Numbered from the stretch's first letter, positions 18,672 to 28,739 are shown. The stretch is DNA of 64,000 bases from Halomonas ventosae (GCF_004363555.1 NZ_SNZJ01000016.1:1-64000); one strand, 5' to 3'. Made by a program: numbers and translations. Notes: generated from the sequence alone by a model not told the origin.

Positions 18672-19916
18672 ATGATGCGACTCAAGCACTCCCTGCTGGT
18701 GCTGGCGGCCCTCGCCCCGGCCCAGGCACTGGCGACTAACGGCTACTTCTCCCACGGCTACGGCACTATCAACCAGGGCATGGCCGGCGCCGGGACCGCC
18801 CTGGCCCAGGACAGCATCGCCGCGGCGACCAACCCGGCGGGCATGGCCTTCATCGGCGACCGCGCGGATGTCGGCGCCGAGCTCTTCTCGCCGCACCGGG
18901 AGTACCGCGTCGAGGGTGGCGGCCCCCGGAGCCCGCAGACCTTCTACCTGATGCCCGGCACTCGGGAGAGCGAGAACGAGGCCTTTCTGATCCCCCATCT
19001 CGGCTACAACCGCCAGGTCACCGAGACCCAGACGCTGGGCCTCTCGGTGTTCGCCAATGGCGGCATGAACACCGAGTACGATGGCAGCAACGGCGGCACC
19101 TTCGGGGGCGGCAAGGCCGGCGTGAACCTGGAGCAGGGCTTCATCGCTCCCACCTGGACCTGGCGCTTTGCCGAGCAGCAGGCCATCGGCATCTCGCCGG
19201 TGATTGCCTATCAGCGCTTCTCCGCCGAGGGGCTGGGCAACTTCGCGCTGATGTCCTCCGACCCGGGCGCCCTCTCCGACAACGGCACCGACGATGCCTG
19301 GGGCTACGGCTTCCAGATCGGCTGGCAGGGGCAGCTCACTGACGAACTGCGCGGCGGGCTGAGCTGGCGCAAGGTGCTGAAGATGGATGAGTTCGACGCC
19401 TATCGCGGGCTCTTCGCCGAACAGGGCGACTTCGACATCCCGCAGATGTTCCACGCCGGCCTGGCCTGGTCGGGCATCGAGGACCACTGGCTGCTGCTGG
19501 ACGTGCAGCATATCCGCTACAGCGAGATCAACAGCGTGGGCAACCCCTTCGATCTCACCACGCGCCTGGGGGATGACGACGGCTCCGGCTTCGGCTGGGA
19601 CGACATGACCGTAGTAAAGCTCGGCTGGCAGTGGCAGCAGGACGACCGCCAGACCTGGCGGGCCGGCCTCAGCTACGGCGAGCAGCCGATCCCGGAGAGC
19701 GAGGTGCTATTCAACATCCTGGCCCCCGGCGTGCAGGAGTGGCATATCACCGGCGGCTTCACCCGGGAGCTTCCGAGTGGCCTGAGCCTCTCCGGCATGG
19801 CCTTCTACTCGCCGGAGGAGACGGTGCGTGGAGAGAACCCCATGGGCCCGGGCCAGGAAATCGAGCTGAGCATGTATCAGCTGGGGGCTGGCCTCAGCCT
19901 GGGCTGGCAATTCTGA
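18672..19916 (+). CDS. fadL: FadL-family outer membrane transport protein
   Basis: This is an outer-membrane beta-barrel that lets long-chain fatty acids or other hydrophobic compounds diffuse in. A signal peptide (about residues 1-21, ending AQALA) is followed by the FadL hatch segment (TNGYFSHGYGTINQGMAGAG) and the NPAGMAF motif. The chain ends in Phe (GLSLGWQF), the outer-membrane insertion signal. Length is 414 residues. Start is ATG 18672, with a second ATG directly after it; the ribosome site is weak. It is divergent from pilE and convergent with ispH. Confidence 0.9.
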   Translation: MMRLKHSLLVLAALAPAQALATNGYFSHGYGTINQGMAGAGTALAQDSIAAATNPAGMAFIGDRADVGAELFSPHREYRVEGGGPRSPQTFYLMPGTRESENEAFLIPHLGYNRQVTETQTLGLSVFANGGMNTEYDGSNGGTFGGGKAGVNLEQGFIAPTWTWRFAEQQAIGISPVIAYQRFSAEGLGNFALMSSDPGALSDNGTDDAWGYGFQIGWQGQLTDELRGGLSWRKVLKMDEFDAYRGLFAEQGDFDIPQMFHAGLAWSGIEDHWLLLDVQHIRYSEINSVGNPFDLTTRLGDDDGSGFGWDDMTVVKLGWQWQQDDRQTWRAGLSYGEQPIPESEVLFNILAPGVQEWHITGGFTRELPSGLSLSGMAFYSPEETVRGENPMGPGQEIELSMYQLGAGLSLGWQF

Positions 19917-19937
19917 TCCGCCATCGCTGCGCGATGG

Positions 19938-19964
19938 ATCGCTCAGCAAGCTGAGCTCCTACGA
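19938..19964 (+). repeat. REP-like hairpin element
   Basis: ATCGC, then the hairpin CTCAGCAAGCTGAG, then CTCCTACGA: the consensus of the REP-like family in this window. An adjoining small hairpin, CCATCGCTGCGCGATGG, precedes it. It is downstream of fadL. Confidence 0.7.
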
Positions 19965-19999
19965 AACTCCTTCCCGCAAACTCCTAACCTATATAAATA

Positions 20000-20029
20000 A
20001 CGCCGCCGTCAGGACTCTGACGGCGGCGT
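20000..20029. terminator. bidirectional terminator between fadL and ispH
   Basis: A 13-bp perfect stem (ACGCCGCCGTCAG, 20000-20012, with 20017-20029) has a 4-nt loop and an A/T-rich left flank. It lies between convergent genes. Confidence 0.85.
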
Positions 20030-20056
20030 CTTCGTGTCGGCGGGGCGAGGAGCGCG

Positions 20057-21025
20057 TTACTCGCTGGCGATCACACGCTCGCGCAGTTCGCGCGGCATGG
20101 AGAAGGTGATGGTCTCCTCGCGGCCGGCAAGCTCCTCGGGGGCGGTGGCCCCCAGCGCCTGCAGCCGCTCGATCACCCCCTTGACCAGCACCTCGGGGGC
20201 GCTGGCGCCGGCGGTGACGCCGATCACCCCAACCCCATCGAGCCACGTCGGGTCGACCTGCTCGGCGCTGTCGACCAGGTAGGCCGGGGTGCCGACCCGC
20301 TCGGAGAGCTCGCGCAGGCGATTGGAGTTGGAGCTGTTGGGGCTGCCCACCACCAGCACCAGGTCGGCGCCGTCCGCCAGCTCGCGCACGGCGTCCTGGC
20401 GGTTCTGGGTGGCGTAGCAGATGTCGTCCTTGCGCGGCCCCTGGATCTCCGGGAACTTCGCGCGCAGGGCGTCGATCACCCGGGCGGTGTCATCCATGGA
20501 GAGGGTGGTCTGGGTCACGAAGGCCAGCTTGCTCGGATCCTTCACCTCGAGCCTGGCCACGTCCGCCTCGTCCTCGACCAGGTAGATCTGCCCGCCATGG
20601 GAGGTGTCGTAGCGCCCCATGGTGCCCTCCACCTCGGGATGCCCCTGGTGGCCGATCAGGATGCATTCCTGTCCGCGGCGGGCGTAGCGCAGCACCTCCA
20701 GGTGCACCTTGGTGACCAGCGGGCAGGTGGCGTCGAACACCTTGAGGCCGCGGCGCTCGGCCTCCTCCTGCACGGCGCGGGAGACCCCGTGGGCCGAGAA
20801 GATCACGATGACGTCGTCGGGCACCTCATGGAGCTCCTCGACGAACACCGCTCCCCGCTCCCGCAGGCTGTCGACCACGAAGCGGTTGTGGACCACCTCG
20901 TGGCGCACGTAGATCGGCGGGCCAAAGGCGTCCAGGGCGCCATTGACGATCTCGATGGCGCGGTCGACGCCGGCGCAGAAGCCGCGGGGGTTGGCCAGCT
21001 TGATTTGCATGGTGTTGGGTTGCAT
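20057..21025 (-). CDS. ispH: 4-hydroxy-3-methylbut-2-enyl diphosphate reductase
   Basis: This is the last enzyme of the MEP isoprenoid pathway, reducing HMBPP to IPP and DMAPP with a [4Fe-4S] cluster. The three cluster cysteines are in [15 protein letters not shown] and DDICYATQ; the catalytic Glu region ([10 protein letters not shown]) and SSNSNRL substrate motif are present. The ATG at 21025 has AAGG upstream; the downstream ATG at 21010 ([12 protein letters not shown]) matches E. coli IspH more exactly but lacks a ribosome site. It is the end of the ribF-ileS-lspA-fkpB-ispH operon, separated from fkpB by paired REP elements. Confidence 0.96.
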   Translation of the reverse strand: MQPNTMQIKLANPRGFCAGVDRAIEIVNGALDAFGPPIYVRHEVVHNRFVVDSLRERGAVFVEELHEVPDDVIVIFSAHGVSRAVQEEAERRGLKVFDATCPLVTKVHLEVLRYARRGQECILIGHQGHPEVEGTMGRYDTSHGGQIYLVEDEADVARLEVKDPSKLAFVTQTTLSMDDTARVIDALRAKFPEIQGPRKDDICYATQNRQDAVRELADGADLVLVVGSPNSSNSNRLRELSERVGTPAYLVDSAEQVDPTWLDGVGVIGVTAGASAPEVLVKGVIERLQALGATAPEELAGREETITFSMPRELRERVIASE

Positions 21026-21083
21026 GGGGGCCTTGCCTTGATGCCGCAGCACCGTTGCATTGGATTAATCGAGAGACACCGCT

Positions 21084-21161
21084 ATCGCGCTGCAAGCAGC
21101 GCTCCTACACAGAACCTCGGTAATCCGCCAGACAATGTAGGAGCTTTGCTGGCAAAGCGAT
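21084..21161. repeat. inverted pair of REP-like elements between fkpB and ispH
   Basis: Left copy 21084-21109 is ATCGC-hairpin-GCTCCTACA; right copy 21136-21161 is the same consensus inverted (TGTAGGAGC-hairpin-GCGAT). The hairpin sequences differ (GCTGC/GCAGC against TTTGC/GCAAA) while the flanks are conserved. That covariation is typical of REP doublets (BIMEs). Confidence 0.8.
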
Positions 21162-21165
21162 GGGG

Positions 21166-21627
21166 TCAATGCGTCGTGGCGGGCTTCACGTCCAGCACTT
21201 CCACCTCGAAGGTCAGGGTACGCCCCGCCAGCGGGTGGTTGAAGTCCACTTCCACCTGCTCGCCCTCGATGTGCCGGATCACCCCGGGCAGCTCGCCGCC
21301 GGCGGCATCGGCGAAGGACATCACCATGCCCACCTCCGGCTCGTCGCTCTCGAAGTCGTCGCGCTTGAGCATCTGGATGTTCTGGGGATTGTGCTGGCCG
21401 AAGGCGTGCTCGGGGGTGATCTCGAAGCTGCCGGTGTCGCCGCTCGCCAACCCCTTGAGGGGATGCTCGAAGCCCGGCGGCAGGTTGCCATCGCCCACCT
21501 GGAAGGTGGCGGGCGCCTTGTCCCGGGTGGAATCCACCACGGTGCCGTCTTCCAGGCTGAGGGTGAAGTGCAGGGTCACTTCCATGCCCTCGTCGATGCG
21601 GTGTTGGGGGCTGCTCTGGTCGCTCAT
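21166..21627 (-). CDS. fkpB: FKBP-type peptidyl-prolyl isomerase
   Basis: This is a cytoplasmic prolyl isomerase and chaperone of the SlpA/FkpB subgroup. The FKBP half-domains (VTLHFTLSLEDGTVVDSTR at the start, LTFEVEVLDV at the end) enclose the inserted-in-flap domain (about residues 70-125, EHAFGQHNPQ). Length of 153 residues equals the E. coli protein. The ATG at 21627 (MSDQSSPQ) is chosen. It lies between lspA and ispH, as in the E. coli ileS operon. Confidence 0.93.
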   Translation of the reverse strand: MSDQSSPQHRIDEGMEVTLHFTLSLEDGTVVDSTRDKAPATFQVGDGNLPPGFEHPLKGLASGDTGSFEITPEHAFGQHNPQNIQMLKRDDFESDEPEVGMVMSFADAAGGELPGVIRHIEGEQVEVDFNHPLAGRTLTFEVEVLDVKPATTH

Positions 21628-21691
21628 GACAGTCTCGGACTCGGTAAGGGTGGTAAAGTTCGGAGGCCTTATCGGGCGCCTGACGGCGCCA

Positions 21692-21720
21692 TTCGCGCAA
21701 TGAATTGCGCTCCCACAGGA
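21692..21720 (+). repeat. REP-like hairpin element
   Basis: TTCGC, hairpin GCAATGAATTGC, then GCTCCCACA, followed by GGAGC that can pair back with GCTCC. Same family consensus; located between fkpB and lspA. Confidence 0.7.
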
Positions 21721-21736
21721 GCGGCGAGCGGGTTCC

Positions 21737-22285
21737 TCAGCCACGCCGACGGGCCCGGCGCCGCTCAGCGAACAGCGACTCCCAGATCAGGCCGATGGCC
21801 CCCAGGGTGATGCCGATGTCCGCCACGTTGAAGGCCGGGTAGTACCAGCCGGCCACATGGAAGGAGAGGAAGTCCACCACGTAACCGTGCACCAGCCGGT
21901 CGTAGAGGTTGCCGAGCGCCCCACCGATGATCAGCGCCAGCGACACCGCCAGCAGCGTCTCGTCGCGCCTGAGGCGACGCATCCAGACCGTCAGGCCGAT
22001 GCTCGCCCCCACCGCGATGGTGGCGAAGAACCAGCGCTGCCAGCCGGGATGGCCGGCCAGGAAGCTGAAGGCGGCGCCGGTGTTGTGCAGCAGCGTCAGG
22101 TTGAAGAACGGCAGCACCTCCACCGGCCGGGCGTAGTCGAGCAGACCGCTGGCCAGATACTTGGTGCCGAGATCCAGCACGATCACCGCCAGCGCCAGCC
22201 ACAGCCAGCGCAGGGGGCGGTCCATGGGCGTGGCCTCGGGCCGGCCGGTCTTGTCGCTCATGCTCGCCTCGCTTCCCTCGGACAT
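21737..22285 (-). CDS. lspA: lipoprotein signal peptidase
   Basis: This inner-membrane aspartyl protease removes signal peptides from diacylglyceryl-modified prolipoproteins. Four hydrophobic segments are visible; the catalytic Asp pair lies in GNLYDRLVHGYVVDF and FNVADIGI. The NTGAAFSFLAG motif is conserved. The ATG at 22285 follows AGGAGAGGGC; alternatives exist at 22315 (overlapping ileS) and 22261. Length is 182 residues with about 20 extra polar residues at the front. It lies in the ileS-lspA-fkpB-ispH operon. Confidence 0.95.
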   Translation of the reverse strand: MSEGSEASMSDKTGRPEATPMDRPLRWLWLALAVIVLDLGTKYLASGLLDYARPVEVLPFFNLTLLHNTGAAFSFLAGHPGWQRWFFATIAVGASIGLTVWMRRLRRDETLLAVSLALIIGGALGNLYDRLVHGYVVDFLSFHVAGWYYPAFNVADIGITLGAIGLIWESLFAERRRARRRG

Positions 22286-22307
22286 CGCCCTCTCCTCGCG
22301 CCGGCCG

Positions 22308-25142
22308 TCAGGCATACTGGCGCGTCTCGCCGGGGCCGTCCGGCAGGTTGCTGATGCAGCGCCCGCAGAGGTCCGGATGTGCCGGGTGGGTGCCTACGTC
22401 CTCACGATGGTGCCAGCAGCGCTCGCACTTGTTGTTGGGGCTCTCGGCCACGGCCACCTTGAGCCCCTCGAGCTCGGTGGCCTCGGCGTCCCGGGCCTCG
22501 CCGAGCGGCTTGAGCGTCACCTCGCTGGTGAGCATCACGAAGCGCAGCTCGTCGCCCAGCTTGGCGAGCGTGGCCTGCAGGGCGTCGTCCACGTAGAGGG
22601 TGACCTCGGCAGCCAGGCTGCCCTTGATCGCCTTGGCGTTGCGGGCATCCTCCAGGCACTTGTTGACCGCCTGCTTGACCTCGAGCACCTGCTCCCAGAA
22701 GTCGCGGCCCATGGCGGCGTCATCGGCGAGCGTCCCGAGGCCCGTGTAGTACTCGGCCAGCAGCACGCTGTCGCCGCGCTTGCCCGGGATGTTCTCGAAG
22801 ATCTCCTCGGCGGTGAACGAGAGGATCGGCGCCACCCAGCGCGAGAGTGCCTCGACCACGTGGTAGAGCGCGGTCTGGGCGCTGCGGCGCGCCACGGAGT
22901 CCGCCTGGGTGGTGTACTGGCGATCCTTGATCACGTCCAGGTAGAAGCCGCCGAGCTCCCGGGCACAGAAGCCGTGCACCTGCTGGTAGACGTCGAGGAA
23001 GCGGTACTCCTCATAGGCGGTCTCGATACGCGCCTGCAGCTGGGCGGCACGATCGACCACCCACTGGTCCAGGGCCAGCATCTGGTCGAAGGGCAGCGCG
23101 TCGCGCTTCGGCTCGAACCCGTTCAGGTTGGCGAGCAGGAAGCGCGAGGTGTTGCGGATGCGGCGGTAGACGTCGGCGGTGCGCTTGAGGATCTCGTCGG
23201 AGACGGCCATCTCGCCGGAGTAGTCGGTGGAGGCTGCCCACAGGCGCAGGATATCGGCGCCGAGCTTGTCCATCACCTCCTGGGGCGCCACCACGTTGCC
23301 CACCGACTTGGACATCTTGCGGCCCTGGGCGTCCACGGTGAAGCCGTGGGTCAGCAGGCCGCGGTACGGCGGGTGGCCGTCGATGGCGCAGCCGGTCAGC
23401 AGCGAGGAGTGGAACCAGCCGCGGTGCTGGTCGGAGCCCTCCAGGTAGAGATCGGCGATCGGCCCCTGCTCGTGGCCGTGGGGGTGCGAGCCGCGCAGCA
23501 CGTGGCGGTGGGTGGTGCCGGAGTCGAACCAGACGTCCAGGGTGTCGGTGACCTTGTCATAGTCGGCGGCCTCCTCGCCCAGCAGCTCGGCGGGGTCGAG
23601 GCGGAACCAGGCATCGATACCCTCCTGCTCCACGCGCTTGGCGGCCTCTTCCATCAGCTCCAGGGTGCGCGGGTGCAGCTCGCCGGTGGCCTTGTGCAGG
23701 AAGAACGGGATCGGCACGCCCCAGTTGCGCTGGCGGGAGATGCACCAGTCCGGGCGGTTGGCGATCATGCTGTGCAGGCGCGCCTTGCCCCAGGCCGGGG
23801 TGAAGGTGGTGGCCTCGATGCCCTCCAGGGCCCGCTCGCGCAGGGTCTTGCCGTCCTTGCCGGCCACGTCCATGCCCACGAACCACTGGGCGGTGGCGCG
23901 GTAGATCACCGGCGTCTTGTGGCGCCAGCAGTGCATGTAGCTGTGGGTGATCACCTTGTGGGCCAGCAGCGCCCCCACCTCCTCGAGCTTGGCGACGATC
24001 TGCGGATTGGCCTTCCAGATCATCTGGCCGCCGAAGAACGGCAGGCTGTCGGCGTAGACGCCGTTGCCCTGCACCGGGCTCTCGATCTCGTCGAAGGTCA
24101 TGCCGTGGGCGCGGCAGGTGACGAAGTCGTCGACGCCGTAGGCCGGGGCCGAGTGGACGATGCCGGTGCTGCCCACCTCGGACTCCACGTAGTCGGCGAG
24201 ATAGACCGGCGAGAGGCGATCATAGAAGGGATGGCGGAAGCGAATGCCGTCGAAGGCCTCGCCCTTGGCGGTGGCGATCACCTCGCCGGTGAGGCCGAAG
24301 CGCTCCAGGCAGGATTCCACCAGCTCCTCGGCCAGCACCAGCAGACGATCGCCGGTGTCCACCAGGGCGTAGGTGAACGCCGGGTGCATGTTGAGCGCCT
24401 GGTTGGCGGGGATGGTCCAGGGGGTGGTGGTCCAGATGACGATGGCGGCCGGCTTGGATAGGGCCTCCAGGCCGAAGGCGGCGGCCAGCCTGTCGGCATC
24501 CTCCACCGGGAAGGCCACGTCGATGGCGTCGGACTTCTTGTCCTGATACTCGACCTCGGCCTCGGCCAGCGCCGAGCCGCAGTCGAAGCACCAGTTCACG
24601 GGCTTGAGCCCCTTGAACACGTAGCCCGCCTCGACCATGTCGGCCAGCGCGCGGATCTCGCCGGCCTCGTTGGCGTAGTCCATGGAGCGATAGGGGTTGT
24701 CCCAGTCGCCGATCACGCCCAGGCGCACGAAGTCGGTGAGCTGGCCCTGGATCTGCTCGGCGGCGTACTCGCGGCACAGCTCGCGGGCACGCGCCGGCTC
24801 GAGGTGCTTGCCGTGGGTGGTCTCCACCTTGTGCTCGATGGGCAGGCCATGGCAGTCCCAGCCGGGCACGTAAGGGGCGTCGAAGCCGGCCAGGTTCTTC
24901 GACTTGACGATGATGTCCTTGAGGATCTTGTTGACGGCGTGACCGATGTGGATGCTGCCGTTGGCGTAGGGAGGGCCGTCGTGAAGGACGAACAGCTCCC
25001 TGCCCCGGCGCTCCTCGCGCAGGCGATGGTAGAGGTCCATCTCCTTCCACTGCGCCACCCGGGCGGGCTCCTTTTTCGGGAGCATGCCGCGCATGGGGAA
25101 GTCGGTTTCTGGCAGGTTCAGAGTGTGCTTGTAGTCGCTCAT
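22308..25142 (-). CDS. ileS: isoleucyl-tRNA synthetase
   Basis: This class I synthetase charges tRNA-Ile. The HIGH motif ([14 protein letters not shown]) is near residue 60 and KMSKS ([10 protein letters not shown]) near residue 605. The CP1 editing domain lies between them, and a C-terminal zinc site (CERCWHHR and LCGRC) ends the chain. Length of 944 residues fits the bacterial zinc-containing type. The start at 25142 ([10 protein letters not shown]) matches the family. The ribF stop is 10 bp upstream, so the genes are co-transcribed. Confidence 0.97.
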   Translation of the reverse strand: MSDYKHTLNLPETDFPMRGMLPKKEPARVAQWKEMDLYHRLREERRGRELFVLHDGPPYANGSIHIGHAVNKILKDIIVKSKNLAGFDAPYVPGWDCHGLPIEHKVETTHGKHLEPARARELCREYAAEQIQGQLTDFVRLGVIGDWDNPYRSMDYANEAGEIRALADMVEAGYVFKGLKPVNWCFDCGSALAEAEVEYQDKKSDAIDVAFPVEDADRLAAAFGLEALSKPAAIVIWTTTPWTIPANQALNMHPAFTYALVDTGDRLLVLAEELVESCLERFGLTGEVIATAKGEAFDGIRFRHPFYDRLSPVYLADYVESEVGSTGIVHSAPAYGVDDFVTCRAHGMTFDEIESPVQGNGVYADSLPFFGGQMIWKANPQIVAKLEEVGALLAHKVITHSYMHCWRHKTPVIYRATAQWFVGMDVAGKDGKTLRERALEGIEATTFTPAWGKARLHSMIANRPDWCISRQRNWGVPIPFFLHKATGELHPRTLELMEEAAKRVEQEGIDAWFRLDPAELLGEEAADYDKVTDTLDVWFDSGTTHRHVLRGSHPHGHEQGPIADLYLEGSDQHRGWFHSSLLTGCAIDGHPPYRGLLTHGFTVDAQGRKMSKSVGNVVAPQEVMDKLGADILRLWAASTDYSGEMAVSDEILKRTADVYRRIRNTSRFLLANLNGFEPKRDALPFDQMLALDQWVVDRAAQLQARIETAYEEYRFLDVYQQVHGFCARELGGFYLDVIKDRQYTTQADSVARRSAQTALYHVVEALSRWVAPILSFTAEEIFENIPGKRGDSVLLAEYYTGLGTLADDAAMGRDFWEQVLEVKQAVNKCLEDARNAKAIKGSLAAEVTLYVDDALQATLAKLGDELRFVMLTSEVTLKPLGEARDAEATELEGLKVAVAESPNNKCERCWHHREDVGTHPAHPDLCGRCISNLPDGPGETRQYA

Positions 25143-25152
25143 ATCCTGGGGG

Positions 25153-26193
25153 TCAGCCGTCGTCGTGGTCGGCGGGCGCACCCGCCGAGGAATCGGAAGT
25201 CACGGCCTCGCGCGCCAGCGGCGCCGATGCCAGAGGAAGAGAATCGTCGCTGCCGTCGCCTGCCGGGTGTTTCGCGAAGTAGGCGCGGGCCCGCTTGAGG
25301 TCGAGGCCGATCTGGTGTTTCAGGGCCGCGAAGTCGTCGAACTTCACCTCGCCGCGCAGCTTGGCGCAGGGGAACACCGTCAGGCGCCGGCCGTAGAGGT
25401 CGCCGTCGAAATCGAAGAGGTGCACCTCGAGCACCGGCCGAGCGCTTCCCACCGTGGGGCGCCAGCCGATGTTGGACACGCCGGGCAGGCAGCGCCCGTC
25501 GGGAAGCTCGGTGACCACCGCATAGACGCCCTGCAGGGCCAGCGACCGGGCCGGCTGTGGCAGGTTGGCGGTGGGCACGCCGATGGTGCGGCCCAGCTGC
25601 CGGTCGGGCACCACCCGGCCGCCCAACCGGTAGGGTCGGCCCAGCAGGCGCGCCGCGGCGGCGAAGTTGCCGCTGGCCAGCAGGGTGCGCACCCGGGTGC
25701 TGGAGACCCGCTCGTCGTCGACGGTGAAGGTGCGGGTGTGCTCGACGCCGAAGCCGCGGGTCTCGCCCACCTCGGTGAGCAGGTGGAAGTCGCCGCGGCG
25801 GTCGCAGCCGAAGCGGAAGTCATCCCCCACCACCAGGTGGCGCACGCCCAGGCCCTCCACCAGCACTCGCTCGATGAACTCCAGGGCGGTCAGGCTGCGC
25901 AGGGCATCGTTGAACGGCAGGCAGAGGATGCGATCGACCCCGCACTCGCCGAGCAGCGCCACCTTGTCGCGCAGCCGGGTCAGCCGCGGCGGCGCCTGGT
26001 CGCCGGCGAAGAACTCCCGGGGCTGGGGCTCGAAGACCACCACCGTGACCGGCAGGCCGAGTCGAGCGGCCTGCTCGCGGCACTGTTCGAGGATCGCCCG
26101 ATGGCCGCGGTGCACGCCATCGAAGTTGCCAATGGTGGCCACGCAGCCGCGATCCTCGTCACGCAGGTTGTGCAGTCCTCGAATCACTCGCAT
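25153..26193 (-). CDS. ribF: bifunctional riboflavin kinase / FAD synthetase
   Basis: This makes FMN from riboflavin and then FAD. The N-terminal adenylyltransferase domain has [12 protein letters not shown] and the SSTRVR motif; the C-terminal kinase domain has GVPTANL and later [20 protein letters not shown]-terminal extension of about 35 Ala/Ser/Asp-rich residues is probably disordered. The start is uncertain: ATG 26193 ([10 protein letters not shown]) fits homologs; ATG 26202 and GTG 26205 are nearby. It heads the ileS operon. Confidence 0.94.
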   Translation of the reverse strand: MRVIRGLHNLRDEDRGCVATIGNFDGVHRGHRAILEQCREQAARLGLPVTVVVFEPQPREFFAGDQAPPRLTRLRDKVALLGECGVDRILCLPFNDALRSLTALEFIERVLVEGLGVRHLVVGDDFRFGCDRRGDFHLLTEVGETRGFGVEHTRTFTVDDERVSSTRVRTLLASGNFAAAARLLGRPYRLGGRVVPDRQLGRTIGVPTANLPQPARSLALQGVYAVVTELPDGRCLPGVSNIGWRPTVGSARPVLEVHLFDFDGDLYGRRLTVFPCAKLRGEVKFDDFAALKHQIGLDLKRARAYFAKHPAGDGSDDSLPLASAPLAREAVTSDSSAGAPADHDDG

Positions 26194-26389
26194 GGGCGTC
26201 ATCACGCTGGGAAATAAAGTCCACGATTATAACGGACCGGGGGCCCCTTGACAGCCGGCGCGGCTTGGTCTTTCCCCGCCGTCTCTTGTGGAGACCGGTG
26301 ATCAGCTGCTTCTTGTGGGAGCTGACGGTTCGACGCTTCGACTCGCACGGCGATTGGCTGCTCATACCCACTGACAGAGCTCTCCGCCT

Positions 26390-26415
26390 TTCGCGGTGCA
26401 AGCACCGCTCCCACA
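26390..26415 (+). repeat. REP-like hairpin element
   Basis: TTCGC, hairpin GGTGCAAGCACC, then GCTCCCACA. A diverged TGTGGGAGC copy lies near 26314 in opposite orientation. This 310-bp ribF-murJ gap holds only such repeats. Confidence 0.75.
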
Positions 26416-26446
26416 TGTCCCCCTAGCCACCGGCCATGACATGAAT

Positions 26447-26472
26447 TGTGGGAGCAACGCTTGCGTCGCGAT
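26447..26472 (-). repeat. REP-like hairpin element, inverted
   Basis: TGTGGGAGC, hairpin AACGCTTGCGTC, GCGAT: the family consensus in reverse. It forms an inverted pair with the copy at 26390-26415. Confidence 0.75.
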
Positions 26473-26503
26473 CCGCCGCGGAGCGGCGTTTGGTTGGCAT
26501 GCT

Positions 26504-28150
26504 TCAGCCCTTCATCCGGAAATGGCGAAGCCGCACCCCGAAGGCCGCCAGCCAAACGAAGTAGACCACCACCCCGACCGAGACCAGCAGCGCCAGCCAG
26601 CCGGCGCGGGTCCAGACGCTCCACTCGAGCCAGGCCTGCCACTCGGGGGCCAGCCAGGCCAGTCCCACACCCATCACCGTGCAGCCACCGACCAGCTGTA
26701 CCGCGTAGCGCCCCCAGCCGGGCTGGAAGACCAGCACGCCCTGCTTCCTGAGCAGCCAGCCCAGCAGGCCGGCGTTGAGGAAGGCCGAGAGCGCCGTGGC
26801 CAGCGCCAGGCCGGCATGGGCCAGCGGCCAGATCAGGATCAGGTTGAAGACCATGTTGGCGACCATGGCGATGATGCCCACCTTCACCGGGGTGGCAGTG
26901 TCCTGGCGGGCGAAGAAGCCCGGCGCCAGCACCTTGATCAGCATGAAGGCCACTAACCCGAAGGCATATGCTCTGAGGCTCATCGCCGCCATGGCGATAT
27001 CGCGCTCGGTCATGGCGCCGTAGTGGAACAGCGAGATCAGCAGCGGCTCGGCGAGCACGGCGAGGGCCAGGGCCGCGGGCAGGCCGAGCAGCAGCACGGC
27101 ACGGATCGCCCAGTCGAGCATGGCGGCGAAGTGCTCGCCGGACTGCTCGGCATGGCGCCTGGAGAGCGCCGGCAGGATCACCGTGCCGATGGCGATGCCG
27201 AACACCCCCAGCGGCAGCTCCACCAGGCGGTCCGAGTAGTAGAGCCAGGAGACGCTGCCCGCCGCCAGCAGCGAGGCCAGCACGGTGTCGAGCAGCAGGT
27301 TGATCTGCGACACCGAGACCCCGAACAGCGCCGGCACCATCAGCCGCAGGATGCGCCGCACCCCGCTGTGGGCGAAGTCGGGCCAGGGCCGCGGCAGCAG
27401 CCCCAGCCTCGCCAGGAAGGGGACCTGGAAGGCCAGCTGGGCGCCCCCGGCGATCAGCACGCCCCAGGCCAGCGCCATGGCCGGCTCCTCGAACAGCGGG
27501 GTGAGCAGCAGCGCCGCGCCGATCAGCGAGAGGTTGAGCAGCACCGGGGTGAAGGCCGGCACGGCGAAGCGGTTCCAGGTGTTGAGCGTGCTGCCGGCGA
27601 AGGCGGTGAGCGAGATCAGCAGCAGGTAGGGGAAGGTCAGCCGCAGCATGTCGGCGGTCAGCGCCAGCTTCTCCGGGTCGCGGCCGAAACCGGGCGCGAA
27701 GGCCCACACCAGCCAGGGCGACGCCAGCATGGCCAGCGCCGTGATCAGTGCCAGCACCGCCGTGAGGCTGCCGGCCACCGCATCGAGCAGCTCCTTCACC
27801 TCGCGCTTGCTGCCGCGCGTGGCATATTCCGAGAGCACCGGCACGAAGGCCTGGTTGAAGGCCCCCTCGGCAAACAGGCGGCGCAGGAAGTTGGGGATCT
27901 TGAAGGCGACGAAGAAGGCGTCCGCGCCGTTGCCGGCGCCGAACAGGGTGGCGATCACCACGTCGCGCGCCAGCCCCATCACCCGCGAGAGCATGGTCAT
28001 CACGCTGACCACCAGGCCGGAGCGCATCAGGCCGCCCGCCTTGGGCGCCACTGCGCGGTCGTGGTCGTCGACGGCCGGCGGGCGGCGGCCGCCGTCAGGC
28101 GTCTGGGGTTCGTCGCCCCGGGGCTCGGGGGGCTGTTCGTGATCCGTCAC
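26504..28150 (-). CDS. murJ: lipid II flippase MurJ
   Basis: This is a MOP-superfamily inner-membrane protein that flips lipid-linked peptidoglycan precursor to the periplasmic face. About fourteen hydrophobic segments are visible; family hallmarks include SRVMGLARDVVIATLFG, ADAFFVAFKIPNFLRRLFAEG and APGFFARQDTATPVKVG. Residues 1-40 form a polar, Pro/Asp-rich extension before the first membrane segment. The start is a GTG at 28150 preceded by GAGGAA. It lies between ribF and rpsT, as in Pseudomonas. Confidence 0.95.
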   Translation of the reverse strand: MTDHEQPPEPRGDEPQTPDGGRRPPAVDDHDRAVAPKAGGLMRSGLVVSVMTMLSRVMGLARDVVIATLFGAGNGADAFFVAFKIPNFLRRLFAEGAFNQAFVPVLSEYATRGSKREVKELLDAVAGSLTAVLALITALAMLASPWLVWAFAPGFGRDPEKLALTADMLRLTFPYLLLISLTAFAGSTLNTWNRFAVPAFTPVLLNLSLIGAALLLTPLFEEPAMALAWGVLIAGGAQLAFQVPFLARLGLLPRPWPDFAHSGVRRILRLMVPALFGVSVSQINLLLDTVLASLLAAGSVSWLYYSDRLVELPLGVFGIAIGTVILPALSRRHAEQSGEHFAAMLDWAIRAVLLLGLPAALALAVLAEPLLISLFHYGAMTERDIAMAAMSLRAYAFGLVAFMLIKVLAPGFFARQDTATPVKVGIIAMVANMVFNLILIWPLAHAGLALATALSAFLNAGLLGWLLRKQGVLVFQPGWGRYAVQLVGGCTVMGVGLAWLAPEWQAWLEWSVWTRAGWLALLVSVGVVVYFVWLAAFGVRLRHFRMKG

Positions 28151-28205
28151 CGTCTGTTCCTCGTTCGGCGCCGCGGCGGGCGCTCGGCAAGAATCGCGGA
28201 CACAA

Positions 28206-28229
28206 AAAAACCGGCCGCAGCCGGTTTTT
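28206..28229 (-). terminator. rpsT terminator
   Basis: Stem AAAAACCGGC (28206-28215) pairs with GCCGGTTTTT (28220-28229) with a 4-nt loop. The minus-strand transcript ends in a seven-U run. It lies 20 bp past the rpsT stop. Confidence 0.95.
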
Positions 28230-28248
28230 CTGCTGGCGCTCGGCTGGC

Positions 28249-28515
28249 TTACGCCGCGAGAGCCTTGATGCGCTTGTTCAGGCGGCTCTTCAGGCGCGCG
28301 GCCTTCTTCTTGGAGAGCACATCCTTGTCGGCGATGCGGTCGATGACCGGCTGCGCCTGCTTGAAGGCGTCCATGGCCTGGGCGTGGTCACCGCCGTTGA
28401 TGGCCTTGACGACGCGCTTGATGTAGGTACGGACCATGCTGCGCTGGCTCGCCTTCAGGACACGACGACCTTCCGCCTGACGGGCACGCTTGCGGGCTTG
28501 CTTGCTGTTCGCCAC
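28249..28515 (-). CDS. rpsT: 30S ribosomal protein S20
   Basis: S20 is a primary 16S rRNA-binding protein of the small subunit. It has 88 residues, very basic, beginning MANSKQARKRARQAE and ending NKRIKALAA. An ATG with AAGGAGAC upstream sets the start. It is a single gene with its own terminator. The 220-bp upstream region (28516-28735) contains an AT-rich stretch near 28560-28600 that may hold its promoter, but no clear -35/-10 pair was identified. Confidence 0.97.
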   Translation of the reverse strand: MANSKQARKRARQAEGRRVLKASQRSMVRTYIKRVVKAINGGDHAQAMDAFKQAQPVIDRIADKDVLSKKKAARLKSRLNKRIKALAA

Positions 28516-28713
28516 TGACTGTCTCCTTGGAGAAAGTTGTGGTCGCCATCTGCGGGCGACACTTGATAACTGTATGATCCAACAGGGAAATAAAAAATCC
28601 CCGCCGGCCTGGCCATGTTGCCGGCTGCGCCATCGAGCGCAGTCGCTTAGGGGCCGTGTCTGAGAGGATGGCGTATCCTATCACGCCAACCCCGTGCTTG
28701 CCATAGTTCCTGC

Positions 28714-28739
28714 GAGAGTGCTAGGGCAGAGAGTGCTAG
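28714..28739. repeat. 11-bp direct repeat spanning the proB stop
   Basis: GAGAGTGCTAG occurs at 28714-28724 and 28729-28739. The second copy includes the proB stop codon (TAG on the minus strand), so the stop is duplicated 15 bp downstream. Confidence 0.8.

Noticed and set aside
22161..24461. Open frame of 766 codons on the plus strand
   Set aside because: It is the antisense of lspA and ileS, both clearly real.
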